A stretch of DNA of 64,000 bases from Pseudomonas fragi. Lineage in GTDB: Bacteria; Pseudomonadota; Gammaproteobacteria; Pseudomonadales; Pseudomonadaceae. Below are positions 27,383-35,769 of this stretch, piece after piece. The translations under genes were made by a program, and so were the position numbers. Below the pieces are notes generated by a model. It made no database searches and was not told where the DNA came from. It was given only the letters and a program-made list of their open reading frames with translations. The stretch spans positions 3,224,001 to 3,288,000 of the forward strand of contig NZ_CP104861.1 in assembly GCF_025426255.1 (NCBI RefSeq). Direction: 5' to 3'. Every line of letters begins with the position of its first letter. Position 1 is the stretch's first letter.

Positions 27383-27592
27383 CTAATGCAACGTAGGTGT
27401 TACAGCGCCCTGCGCTCGAAGCTGATAATCGGTAACTACTTGGTATAACGATTCCGCCAGCAATCGCAGGCGCTCTACCTCTTCTGGAGGGCATCCTCTT
27501 GATTCGGCTTCGCGATAGCGACATATAGCTTCGCTAGCCTGCTGGAGCAGCGGCTCCCCAACCTCGGTCATTCCCAGTATCGTCCTCTTCAT
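27383..27592 (-). CDS. Small hypothetical protein
   Basis: A 69-residue helical protein starting MKRTILGMTEVGEPLLQQAS at the ATG at 27592, with GAGAGGGTGAG upstream. It contains CRYREAESRGCPPEEVERLR. No family recognised. It faces the Cys/His pair, and lies 83 bp from the CCTAGCACCCCAT att-like core. Confidence 0.5.
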   Translation of the reverse strand: MKRTILGMTEVGEPLLQQASEAICRYREAESRGCPPEEVERLRLLAESLYQVVTDYQLRAQGAVTPTLH

Positions 27593-27675
27593 CAATACTC
27601 ACCCTCTCAGTATTGAGATCAGTCTAGCTGTTACCCACTGAGGGGTAGCATTCGGCGAAATAATTTACTTCGCCT

Positions 27676-27688
27676 CCTAGCACCCCAT
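27676..27688. other. Third att-like core, without tRNA 3' end
   Basis: CCTAGCACCCCAT is identical over 13 bp to the anticodon-loop core at 24193-24205, but the T arm and acceptor are absent here. A doubled motif GTCACTCG...GTCACTCG lies 90 bp to the right (27775-27794). It may be the phage-side boundary of the next element. A 13 bp match alone is weak evidence. Confidence 0.4.
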
Positions 27689-28160
27689 ACGGGTTTTAAT
27701 CTCCACAGGCATCTAAATTCAAGGCTTTGTGCTTGGCGCACGCTGCAACAACGCCCAACAGCGCTGTTAACAAGGTCACTCGAAAAGTCACTCGACCTTT
27801 TTTGCTCACCACCGACTACCTGCCGACCGAGCACTATTAGCATGCTCCCTATCCAGCCTCTTCAGCGTAGCCATCGATGATGGTCTCGACTAACTACCCA
27901 CAAGAGCCATAAGCAAAGGCTCATAGTGATAACGGGGCTGATGGCACCGGAGTGAAGAGCTCACAGGCAGCTAGGCCTCCATGCCTGTCGACTCGCCCGA
28001 CAAATGACTCCCAACACCATGGAGATGGCTCTGTAATCCGAAGGAGGGCCTCAGGGTTGACTACACAAGAACCGAATTCACGTGTAGCTATCGTGCGCGC
28101 AATACCTTATCCTGCGATCGCGACATTATTGACGCGATATTCACTTAAGGACAGCTTCAG
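27689..28160. other. Intergenic region before the ATPase operon
   Basis: No supported gene. It contains the doubled GTCACTCG motif with a short AAGGTC/GACCTT stem followed by T6 at 27773-27800, which could terminate transcription. It also forms the leader of the AAA ATPase operon. GC content falls sharply at its right end. Confidence 0.45.
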
Positions 28161-29327
28161 ATGATCTACTCTTTCGGCGCTAATAATTACTTTTCTTTTA
28201 AGGATGGTTTTCAAATATCACTTGAATTCAATTCAAAGGTACCAAAAAGCATATCCAATTCAAGAAAATTTTCTACGATATTGGGGGTCAAGGGCGGAAA
28301 TGCTTCTGGAAAAACAAATATCCTTAAGTGCCTCCAATTTTTGTCTTACTTCATATCAAACTCTTTCAACCAGCCACCCGAAGCAGATATTTTTCTTCAC
28401 CCTTTTTTCGACAGCAAAAAACCAACTGATGTTTATATAGACTTTGAGAGCAATGGCATTCGTTACATCTATGAGCTTTCGACCACTAAGGAAAAAGTGA
28501 TTCGCGAAGCGATTTACAAGAAAATCTCACGAAAAACGCTAATCGTTGAAAGAAAAAATAATGAACTGAAAAGCAGAATATCTGAGCTTAGCGATTTGGA
28601 CCTAATCACACTACGAAGTAACGCCTCACTAGTGGATACTGCTTTACAGTACAACATAAAAGAAATAGGGCAAGACCTACGGAATATAAAATCTTTTTTT
28701 AATCGTTTCAGCGGAAACGTTAGCTCAATGGGGGTAATGGAAGACAGCTACGTCTTTGACCACAACCAGATCAGTGAGTATTATCATAAGAACCCGAGCG
28801 CGTTTGAGTTTGCAAAAAAGATCATTAGATCTTGCGATCTAGGGATCTCTAATGTTGAAATTTTCCAAGCAGAAAACGAAAAAGGCGAACCTCGCTACTT
28901 TCCAATGTTCATACATCCTTTCGACTTGAACGGCCCCAAGTCGGAAAAGCTTAGTTACTGGGATGAGTCTGACGGTACTAGAGCACTTTACCGTCGACTA
29001 TTCCAATACTGGAGAGCGCTAACTAGCGGCGGGGTTTTAATCATGGACGAATTTGATACAAACTATCACCCTGATCTACTTCCACAAATCCTTGATCTTT
29101 TTATTAATGAAAGCAGCAACCCCGAAAACGCTCAATTTATCTTTACTTCTCATAATCTTGAAATAATGGACTATCTGGGTAAATATCGGACTTATCTTGT
29201 ATCCAAAGAAAACTGTGAAAGCTTCTGCTATCGACTTGATGAAATACCCGGCGACATCATTCGAAACGACCGTTCCATCTCAAGCCTTTACCGAGATGGA
29301 AAGCTTGGCGGTGTTCCTAAGCTATGA
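28161..29327 (+). CDS. AAA-family ATPase of a two-gene accessory operon
   Basis: A 388-residue ATPase of the AAA_15/AAA_21 (RloA/AbiL-like) type. The Walker A motif GGNASGKT is at residues 45-52, the Walker B segment LIMDEFD at about 293-299, and a switch histidine in TSHN at about 331. The sequence begins with the family-typical N-terminal strand IYSFGANNYFSF. No TOPRIM or nuclease domain is present, so an effector would have to be the partner gene, which overlaps it by ATGA. The codons are AT-rich compared with the host. The ATPase call is secure; a role in phage defence is inferred. Confidence 0.85.
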   Translation: MIYSFGANNYFSFKDGFQISLEFNSKVPKSISNSRKFSTILGVKGGNASGKTNILKCLQFLSYFISNSFNQPPEADIFLHPFFDSKKPTDVYIDFESNGIRYIYELSTTKEKVIREAIYKKISRKTLIVERKNNELKSRISELSDLDLITLRSNASLVDTALQYNIKEIGQDLRNIKSFFNRFSGNVSSMGVMEDSYVFDHNQISEYYHKNPSAFEFAKKIIRSCDLGISNVEIFQAENEKGEPRYFPMFIHPFDLNGPKSEKLSYWDESDGTRALYRRLFQYWRALTSGGVLIMDEFDTNYHPDLLPQILDLFINESSNPENAQFIFTSHNLEIMDYLGKYRTYLVSKENCESFCYRLDEIPGDIIRNDRSISSLYRDGKLGGVPKL

Positions 29328-29818
29328 AAAAATTCACTAACAATTCTCGCAAAAAGAAATTCATAGAACAGTTCCCGACAGTAAGCTTGGAAAACAGCGA
29401 TATAAAAGGTAGATGTAAGTTCAATCTTTCATTTTTCGACGATTCGCAACAATACGGTTCAAGCTTCGCGGCGCTACGCCCTGATGCGCTCACAGATATA
29501 ATTGACAAGATCAAAGCGTACACTCGTAATGAATTAAACTACTGGCGCAACCAGCGATGCGGAGGCCATGGTCTAAAAATCCTTGCTGATTACGAGACAT
29601 TCCCTAAAAAAAGCAACTTCAAGCATCCGAAATTTGTGCCCCACGATGTTAGCTGGTGTCGATTTAGAATGGAAAACTTATCACGATTAATTGGCTTCAC
29701 AGTGCCTGGCTCACATATAGACAGGACTAACAAAACATTCCCAGACTATGACTTAAATACATTTTATTTGGTTTTCATCGATCTAGATCACAATTTCTAT
29801 TTGACTGAGTCTCAATAA
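29324..29818 (+). CDS. Unrecognised partner protein of the AAA ATPase
   Basis: A 164-residue protein, translationally coupled to the ATPase (ATGA overlap). It is not a TOPRIM RloB and no HNH motif is seen. The C-terminal third reads WCRFRMENLSRLIGFTVPGS and later FYLVFIDLDHNFY. That alternation, with an Arg-rich strand, a hydrophobic strand and a terminal D-H-x-F-Y, recalls RelE/ParE-like toxin folds, but I cannot assign it with confidence. Likely the effector or a regulator of the ATPase. A hairpin terminator follows at once. Confidence 0.7.
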   Translation: MKKFTNNSRKKKFIEQFPTVSLENSDIKGRCKFNLSFFDDSQQYGSSFAALRPDALTDIIDKIKAYTRNELNYWRNQRCGGHGLKILADYETFPKKSNFKHPKFVPHDVSWCRFRMENLSRLIGFTVPGSHIDRTNKTFPDYDLNTFYLVFIDLDHNFYLTESQ

Positions 29819-29824
29819 CCCCCC

Positions 29825-29851
29825 GGCGACCGGTAAAGAAATACGGTCGCC
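29825..29851 (+). terminator. Terminator of the ATPase operon
   Basis: GGCGACCG...CGGTCGCC stem with an AT-rich loop, 6 bp after the stop codon of the partner gene. Confidence 0.7.
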
Positions 29852-31134
29852 ATTTCAATGATTATCTGGGAAGTCATCTACTTCCCAGTTCTGCCACTTC
29901 ACCGCCCTCCTCAGTATCCTAGTGTACTGTCTCAGAATAAAGTCATTTCCTACTGGTGAATTTCCCCATGAAAAACAGATACATATGGCTACGTCACAGG
30001 GACGTTTATTTCGAGACAGCACACTAAGATCTAGCGAAGCCTAGTGAGAGCTTCCCAAATTGATCACGCGGATTCGATTCCCGCCACCCGCTCCACTATT
30101 TTCTATGCCTGTAGCTCTATACATCCCTTACCGCATCCATCTGGGGGCCGCTTCATGAGATCTGACGCAAATAGCCACACAGCCTAGTACCCACTCCCAT
30201 ATACGTGCCAATCCTCAAATTCGTGGTGATCTGTAAAAAGTAATACTGGTAATATCACCTTCAAAAAATGGCTACAGTCCTTACAGACCAAGGTTTCCAG
30301 CGCTTTCAGGAAAAAGCGATATTTGAGCGATAGGAAGGCGATAGTATTACCTTCCTATAATGCTATATTTCTACTCTTTAAACTTAATGAATCCGGGGAT
30401 GGGTAAGAAATATTACTTTTCATATCGCTTCATATTACCTTCCCTTGTGATACCAAAAGCCCACTAAAACGGGGCCTCCAGACCTATCCATCAGCCCTTA
30501 TTACTAATATCGTTATTTTGAAAACACCCCCCTATACTTGAGAGCCAATCGCAATAACAAGATGTTTTTTAGACAAGCCCGAATTGCCCGAGCAATGGTG
30601 AACCTGATCATCGACAGTGTGCAGTCCCGTGAAATCCACCAGATACGCTATAGGCCCAGTCGGTCATGGCGCGCAAGGAATTCAGCCTTTCCCGCACACA
30701 CCATCAATACCGAACCAAAAAGATTGCGCGCGTTTTTGAAAACACACCGAAACCCGTGTTTTAAAATCTTTCGCCCAATGAATCCGAGCACTTGGCCGCC
30801 ACTCCTGCGATGACCGCGCAGTGTGCCGCTGTGCAACCGCGCTGCATTTCTCTGCAGAACTTTGCATTCTGTGCAATTGCCGATCCCCTGCAAATCTCCA
30901 CGGCCTGCCTGGGCTGCAGGTTCGTTTGCACTACACCCGGATTTGCACAAAAAAGCACACAAGGCCCGTCGGCGGGAGGGGGATAAATGCATTTTGAACA
31001 TTTCTTTGTATGAATTGTATTTTCATCATAAATGATTGCGTTTAGCCATCACCTTTAGGACACTAGACATCAGCTAGAAAAGATTTGAGTAGTAAATACG
31101 GCTATTGAATAGCATCACTCAGGGAGCGACAGCT
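29852..31134. other. 1.3 kb gene-free region
   Basis: No convincing gene on either strand. It holds a MITE-like inverted-repeat unit (29920-30026) and an AT-rich stretch (30240-30445) with three copies of a motif close to TATTACCTTCC. A GC-richer segment follows (30650-30990) with no reading frame I can support, then the leader of the RloC-like gene. Confidence 0.6.
29920..30026. repeat. MITE-like element or IS remnant with 22 bp inverted ends
   Basis: The ends TAGTGTACTGTCTCAGAATA and TATTTCGAGACAGCACACTA are inverted repeats with about three mismatches, separated by about 60 bp of non-coding DNA. Size and structure fit a miniature transposable element. No transposase is nearby. Confidence 0.55.
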
Positions 31135-33393
31135 GTGCTAACAAAAATTAGCAAAATAAAAGGTCTAGGCGTTTATGACGATTACTCGCCCCCTATAGAC
31201 TTAAAAAATTTCGGCACCAGAAATATTTTCTTCGGCTGGAACTATTCCGGCAAGACAACCCTCTCCCGTATTTTTGCAATGATTGAGCAAAAAGCCACAA
31301 ACTATGATTTGCCGGCATTCAACTTCACGATTGACTCTACTGACGGTCCTATAACTGAGAAAAACTACCTCACATCAAAGCTGGAAGTGAGAGTATTTAA
31401 TGCTGACTTTGTTACTAACAACTTAAATTTTACAGGCAGCCCTTTCAAACCCATTCTTTTGCTTGGAAAAGAAACTGAAGCTGCACAAACAGAAATCGAC
31501 AAACTTAACCTTCACACTGAAAGACTCGACCTAAAACAAACAGGAACCAAAGCGCTACGAGATGAAAGGAAACGTAAATTTGACAAATCTAAAACAGACA
31601 CTTCTGCCGCAATAAAAAAACAGCTAGGCATAATCAGCGTCTACGGCTCAATTCAACTGGACAAGGATATCGCTGCCATACGGACATCAAGTGAAAACTA
31701 CACATTAGGCGATGAAGACCTTGAAAGCAACTTAAAACTCGCACTAACATCGAACACGGACCAACTACCTGACATCAACCTGTGCTCTCTAAACCTACAA
31801 CTTTCCACACTAGCAAAAACCACTGCCAGCTCATTAAAAATCGTACCCGACCTAACCAATACAATTGAACACCTAATAAACTCCCCAGCCATTGAGAACT
31901 GGGTAGAAAGTGGCTTACCACTTCACAAAGAAGGCGATAACTGTGAGTTCTGCGGTTCGATTCTAGACAAAGCCCGATATAAGGAACTTATAAATCATTT
32001 CTCCAAAGAGCTTGGCGACCACAAACAAGAACTACGGAATTTAAAATCAAAGATCGCCAACGCTAAAATATCACCCCCTCAAATTAAAGAAATAGAATTC
32101 AACTCTCAATTCCGAACAAAGTTTTCAGCAATCTACTTGCAGATCGATACAGCGATTACCGACTACAACTGGCACCTTGGAGTCCTTTCAGCGGAAGTCG
32201 ATAAAAAACTCAACGAACCTTTTTCCCCACGAACCCTAGACGAACCAACACTCTTTTCAATTATTGGATCATCCCTAAAAACCCTAAACAAAGCTTGCAC
32301 CCAGCTGAATGAAATAATCACAGAAAACAACACTTTAAATATTGAATTCAGCAGTAGAAAATTAGAAGCGATAGAGCGCACTCGCAAACATTTAGTCTCA
32401 GATTTCTTAAAAATCCAAGACTATGATGCATACGATACTATGCAATCCTTGCTCACACGCCATGAGAAAAAATACGGCGAACTGGCACAGCGACTAAATG
32501 GCAAAATCGCTGAACTTAGAGCTTTAATAAGTAAGGCTCAATTAGGGCGAGAAAAAATCAACAGCCGAATTGAAAGTCTTCTAGGTGGCAACTGTGTACA
32601 GATAAACATTATCAGAGCTGGGGACGAAGAGCGATTCCAGTTAGTTAGACGAGATGGACAAATAGCGAAGCATTTAAGCGAGGGAGAGAAAACAGCAATT
32701 GCCTTTAGCTTTTTCTTAACCAAACTTGATGAACTAGAACATCTAAGCGATGCAGTTGTATACATAGACGACCCTATTTCCAGCCTCGATAGCAACCACA
32801 TATTTCAAGTAGTTGCCATAATCAAAGAAGTCTTTTTCCTTAAGGACGAAGTCTCAGGACAAACACATACGCGTTGCAAGCAATTATTTTTATCAACGCA
32901 CAACTTTGAGTTCTTGTACTTAGTAAAGGAGCTCAAGCTCACAGGGAGCACCGCATCAAGCAACTACTTAATCAAAAAAACAACACCAACAACATCAACA
33001 ATTTCAAACATGCCGAAGTCATTACTACTTTATAAGTCTGAATACCACTTCCTATATTCAATCATGCGTGACTTCCATGAAAGCAACGACAAATCCAACT
33101 TTGAAGTTCTTATGCTACTCCCTAACGCTGTCCGTAGATTCCTTGAACTATACACCTACTCAAAAATCCCCGGAAACGCAACAGTTGACGAACGCGCTGA
33201 CAAGTTATTCGGCAATGAAAAGTCCAAGAGACTGCTAAAAGTATTTCACTTCTTCAGCCATGGAAACACTATTGAAAGGATGGCTAGTAATAGCGATCTT
33301 CTATGCGATATTGAAGGTGCAATATCTGACTTAATGACCTTGCTTGAGTCAGACAAATACCACTTTGAAGCTCTGAATTCAGCTCGCAGTTAA
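31135..33393 (+). CDS. RloC/PrrC-like AAA_13 ATPase, putative anticodon nuclease
   Basis: A 752-residue protein starting at the GTG at 31135, preceded by AGGGAG. The Walker A motif GWNYSGKT is at residues 34-41, the ABC signature LSEGEKTA at 514-521, and Walker B VVYIDDP with Asp545-Asp546. Between them is a long coiled-coil region with a CEFCGS zinc-hook motif (Cys270, Cys273). The C-terminus has R667-x3-E671 in NAVRRFLE and His705/His709 in FHFFSHG, the arrangement of the PrrC/RloC tRNA-cleaving triad. RloC enzymes of about this length cleave tRNA during phage or DNA-damage stress. AAA_13 proteins without nuclease activity share part of this motif, so activity is inferred. No restriction system is adjacent. 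Confidence 0.78.
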   Translation: MLTKISKIKGLGVYDDYSPPIDLKNFGTRNIFFGWNYSGKTTLSRIFAMIEQKATNYDLPAFNFTIDSTDGPITEKNYLTSKLEVRVFNADFVTNNLNFTGSPFKPILLLGKETEAAQTEIDKLNLHTERLDLKQTGTKALRDERKRKFDKSKTDTSAAIKKQLGIISVYGSIQLDKDIAAIRTSSENYTLGDEDLESNLKLALTSNTDQLPDINLCSLNLQLSTLAKTTASSLKIVPDLTNTIEHLINSPAIENWVESGLPLHKEGDNCEFCGSILDKARYKELINHFSKELGDHKQELRNLKSKIANAKISPPQIKEIEFNSQFRTKFSAIYLQIDTAITDYNWHLGVLSAEVDKKLNEPFSPRTLDEPTLFSIIGSSLKTLNKACTQLNEIITENNTLNIEFSSRKLEAIERTRKHLVSDFLKIQDYDAYDTMQSLLTRHEKKYGELAQRLNGKIAELRALISKAQLGREKINSRIESLLGGNCVQINIIRAGDEERFQLVRRDGQIAKHLSEGEKTAIAFSFFLTKLDELEHLSDAVVYIDDPISSLDSNHIFQVVAIIKEVFFLKDEVSGQTHTRCKQLFLSTHNFEFLYLVKELKLTGSTASSNYLIKKTTPTTSTISNMPKSLLLYKSEYHFLYSIMRDFHESNDKSNFEVLMLLPNAVRRFLELYTYSKIPGNATVDERADKLFGNEKSKRLLKVFHFFSHGNTIERMASNSDLLCDIEGAISDLMTLLESDKYHFEALNSARS

Positions 33394-33397
33394 ATTT

Positions 33398-33421
33398 TAT
33401 AGGCGTGGATTCACGCCTATA
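33398..33421 (+). terminator. Hairpin after the RloC-like gene
   Basis: Perfect palindrome TATAGGCGTG / CACGCCTATA, 5 bp after the stop codon. Confidence 0.65.
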
Positions 33422-33714
33422 AACTCATAAGGTTATACCCTGCAATGTGACTACCGGTTTTCGAGCTTTCATCGAGAGTCCCATGAATTCGTTACTGTCC
33501 TTTGGACTCTGCTTCGGACCAGGTAGGTGGGTATGGTGGATGCCCCGGACTTTATAGATACACAATGACCGCCTATGACCGATTGTAGCCCTTCTCGACA
33601 TGCTAAATCGTCCATGTGGATATAGGGTGTATCTGACATATTCAGAATAAATCACTCTGGAAAAATCAATCATCGCTCTAACGTAGCCAAGAATCCGATC
33701 ACGATCAGGCTTTA

Positions 33715-34509
33715 CTAAAAAAGCCCTCCCAGATCACTCGGCACCCAGCTCATCACAATCAACTCCCCCGTCACCTCAGCCTTCCCCTGCCGCTGATTCG
33801 CGGTCGTGTACCGAATCTCGGTCGTCTCAAAATGAAACCCCTCAAACACCCGCCGAATGTCCGGGTGATCGTTAATACTGACCATCACCTTGCCTTTGCA
33901 GCGCCGCATAAAGTCAGCCATCCGCTCGTAGTTCTCAAACGGGAAATCCACGCCGTAGCCAGCAGTCTGCCAGTAAGGTGGGTCCATGTAATGGAAGGTG
34001 TGCGGCCGGTCGTAACGCTCTGCGCACTCAAGCCAGGGCAGGTTTTCGACGTAGGTGCCGGATAGACGCTGCCAAGCTGCAGAAAGGTTTTCTTCAATCC
34101 GCAGCAGGTTGATTGCAGGAGCAGTTGTTGCGGTGCCGAAGCTCTGACCTGAGACCTTGCCACCAAAGGCATGGTGCTGAAGGTAGAAGAACCGAGCGGC
34201 GCGCTGGATGTCGGTCAGGGTTTCCGGGCGAGTCATTTTCTGCCACTCGAAAATCTGCCGTGAGCTGAGAGCCCATTTGAACTGGCGCACGAATTCTTCC
34301 AAGTGGTTCTGCACCACGCGGTACAGGGTCACCAGGTCGCCGTTGATGTCGTTAAGCACTTCGACCGGGGCAGGCTGTGGGCGCAGGAAGTACAGCGCCC
34401 CTCCGCCGGCGAAGATTTCGACATAGCATTCGTGGGGTGGGAACAGGGGGATAAGGCGGTCGGCCAGGCGGCGTTTGCCGCCCATCCAAGGAATGATGGG
34501 AGAAGACAT
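33715..34509 (-). CDS. Phage DNA adenine methylase (Dam type)
   Basis: A 264-residue N6-adenine methyltransferase of the D12/Dam class. The N-terminal SAM motif is IPWMGGKRRLADRLIPLFP plus EIFAGGGALYF; the catalytic motif is DPPYW near residue 178. The ATG at 34509 was used; a TTG nine bases earlier is less likely. It is the last gene at the left end of the prophage, a common place for a methylase that protects phage DNA from restriction. Confidence 0.9.
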   Translation of the reverse strand: MSSPIIPWMGGKRRLADRLIPLFPPHECYVEIFAGGGALYFLRPQPAPVEVLNDINGDLVTLYRVVQNHLEEFVRQFKWALSSRQIFEWQKMTRPETLTDIQRAARFFYLQHHAFGGKVSGQSFGTATTAPAINLLRIEENLSAAWQRLSGTYVENLPWLECAERYDRPHTFHYMDPPYWQTAGYGVDFPFENYERMADFMRRCKGKVMVSINDHPDIRRVFEGFHFETTEIRYTTANQRQGKAEVTGELIVMSWVPSDLGGLF

Positions 34510-34659
34510 AATATGCAAGACCTTTACTGTATGGATAAACAGGTGTTAGGCTCGCTCCGCTTTGTGCACGAAGCAGGAGCCTTGACTGGGCTTGCAGGAC
34601 TGATCTGCGGGTTTGGTGGCCGGGCTGGATGTTGACGCATCCAGCTTTGGCCGCTCCTT

Positions 34660-35183
34660 TTATTTCGTGCCTGATACTTCTTTGGCGTAGGCCTGGCAGG
34701 CCTGCAGCGCGATCAGTCCTTGATCGCCGTCGCCGGTGATTCCGATAATTCGTTGAGCATGCGCAGGGTCAAGTCTGGCGCTATGGGCGCCATAAACCAC
34801 GCCGCCGGTGCGGGTGGTGGCTTGCACTGCGTCATAACCAGTTGCGGCGGCGTCGAGCTGGACTGACAACCGCAGATCAGCAGTAGCAAGGCGATCACGC
34901 AGGCGTGCCTGTTTGGTTTTTCATCGGTCAGGGCTCGGTAATGGGATTGGTCGCTGACTGCCAGCCATTGCTCCAGGGCGAGGCGCTTGCCCCGCTCTGC
35001 CAGAATATGTGCGGCGTTGGCATTGGCCAGATGGGTGCGTTCGGTTTGGTATGCAGCTTCCTTAGCAGCCAGTTGCTGGCCGTAGGCGTTGGCCTGCCAC
35101 GTCCATGCGGCCCACGCACTGCCAGCCATCAGGGCCAGGGTGATCAGCAGCACCCCGCCCCACTTCACCGCATCGATCTTCAC
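34660..35183 (-). pseudogene. Rz inner-membrane spanin with frameshift
   Basis: Starts at GTG 35183, overlapping the endolysin stop as GTGA. The N-terminus KIDAVKWGGVLLITLALMAG is a membrane anchor, then a periplasmic helix to HYRALTDEK. At 34917-34921 a run of five T (five A on the coding strand) replaces the six expected, shifting out of the Rz frame. The Rz frame resumes as SVQLDAAATGYDAVQATTRT and ends in DQGLIALQACQAYAKE at 34660. The decayed copy at 3.2 kb keeps the unbroken frame and supports this reading. It could be a real mutation or a homopolymer error. Confidence 0.75.
34713..34924 (-). pseudogene. Rz1 outer-membrane spanin lipoprotein, start disrupted by the same deletion
   Basis: Embedded in Rz in another frame. 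With one extra A the frame from ATG 34924 would read MKKPNRHACVIALLLLICGC, a lipoprotein signal with a lipobox Cys, then SSSTPPQLVMTQCKPPP, typical of proline-rich Rz1. As it stands the ATG leads to a stop after nine codons, and the lipobox frame is instead fused to the N-terminal part of Rz. A minor start at the internal GTG is possible. Confidence 0.7.
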
Positions 35184-35713
35184 GCCAACACCTTGAGCGC
35201 CCGGGCGTACAGCGTCTGCCGATCGACTGCGCCATTCTGGCCACCGTTGATGCGCCGGGTGATCTTGTCGAACTGGCCCGCGTCGGCCAGTGTGCTCAGG
35301 CCTTTGGTCGCCCAGAACCATGCCGCCGACATGCAGGCGTGCTGTGGTTTCTCCAGCAGTTCGGGCTGCTTGATCAGATCAAGGCCCAGCCCTTCGCCGC
35401 ACGCCATGTAGTTCGCACGGCCGGTGATCTGGATCAGGCCACGCCCTCGGTACTTGGAGCCGTCGCCTACTACGGTATTGCCCAGGTCTTTGCGATCTTC
35501 GTATCTGGCTTGGGCAGCCGTTGGCCCCCAGATTTCTTTGACGTATTTGAGCTGGCCAGACTCATGGCCAATCTGCGCGATAAACGCGGCTACGCGCTTC
35601 GGACCAATGATCTGGTAACGCACCATAGCGGTGTTCAGCAGCGGCACAAAAACGCCGGCAACTGGGCCGGCGTTGGGGAGAATCTGCAGCAGTTGTTGCG
35701 TGGTAATCGACAT
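35180..35713 (-). CDS. Endolysin, GH19 chitinase-like
   Basis: A 177-residue peptidoglycan hydrolase of glycoside hydrolase family 19. The catalytic Glu lies in FIAQIGHESGQL (about residue 51). The GRGLIQITGRANY segment (about 93-105) lines the active site. No signal peptide, so it relies on the holin at 60064. The length is typical of phage GH19 endolysins. Partial copies occur at 23210-23486. Confidence 0.92.
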   Translation of the reverse strand: MSITTQQLLQILPNAGPVAGVFVPLLNTAMVRYQIIGPKRVAAFIAQIGHESGQLKYVKEIWGPTAAQARYEDRKDLGNTVVGDGSKYRGRGLIQITGRANYMACGEGLGLDLIKQPELLEKPQHACMSAAWFWATKGLSTLADAGQFDKITRRINGGQNGAVDRQTLYARALKVLA

Positions 35714-35730
35714 AAGTTGCCCTTACGAAA

Positions 35731-35752
35731 AAGCCCGCACAAGGCGGGCCGG
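35731..35752 (-). terminator. Terminator between tail and lysis genes
   Basis: CCCGCCTTGTGCGGG stem-loop followed by TTTTT on the minus strand, after the stop of the gpD-like gene. Confidence 0.75.
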
Positions 35753-35769
35753 GGGTGGGGATTTTCGGG

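Noticed and set aside
29324..29818. RloB/TOPRIM or HNH nuclease identity for the ATPase partner
   Set aside because: No acidic TOPRIM motif (E...DxD) and no HNH pattern can be found in the translation.
30538..31035. Several open frames of 60-117 codons on both strands
   Set aside because: They overlap one another, lack ribosome-binding sites and recognisable domains, and their composition is like non-coding DNA.
33425..33673. 82-codon minus-strand frame between the RloC-like gene and the methylase
   Set aside because: No recognisable domain and no clear ribosome-binding site. It may be decayed phage DNA.
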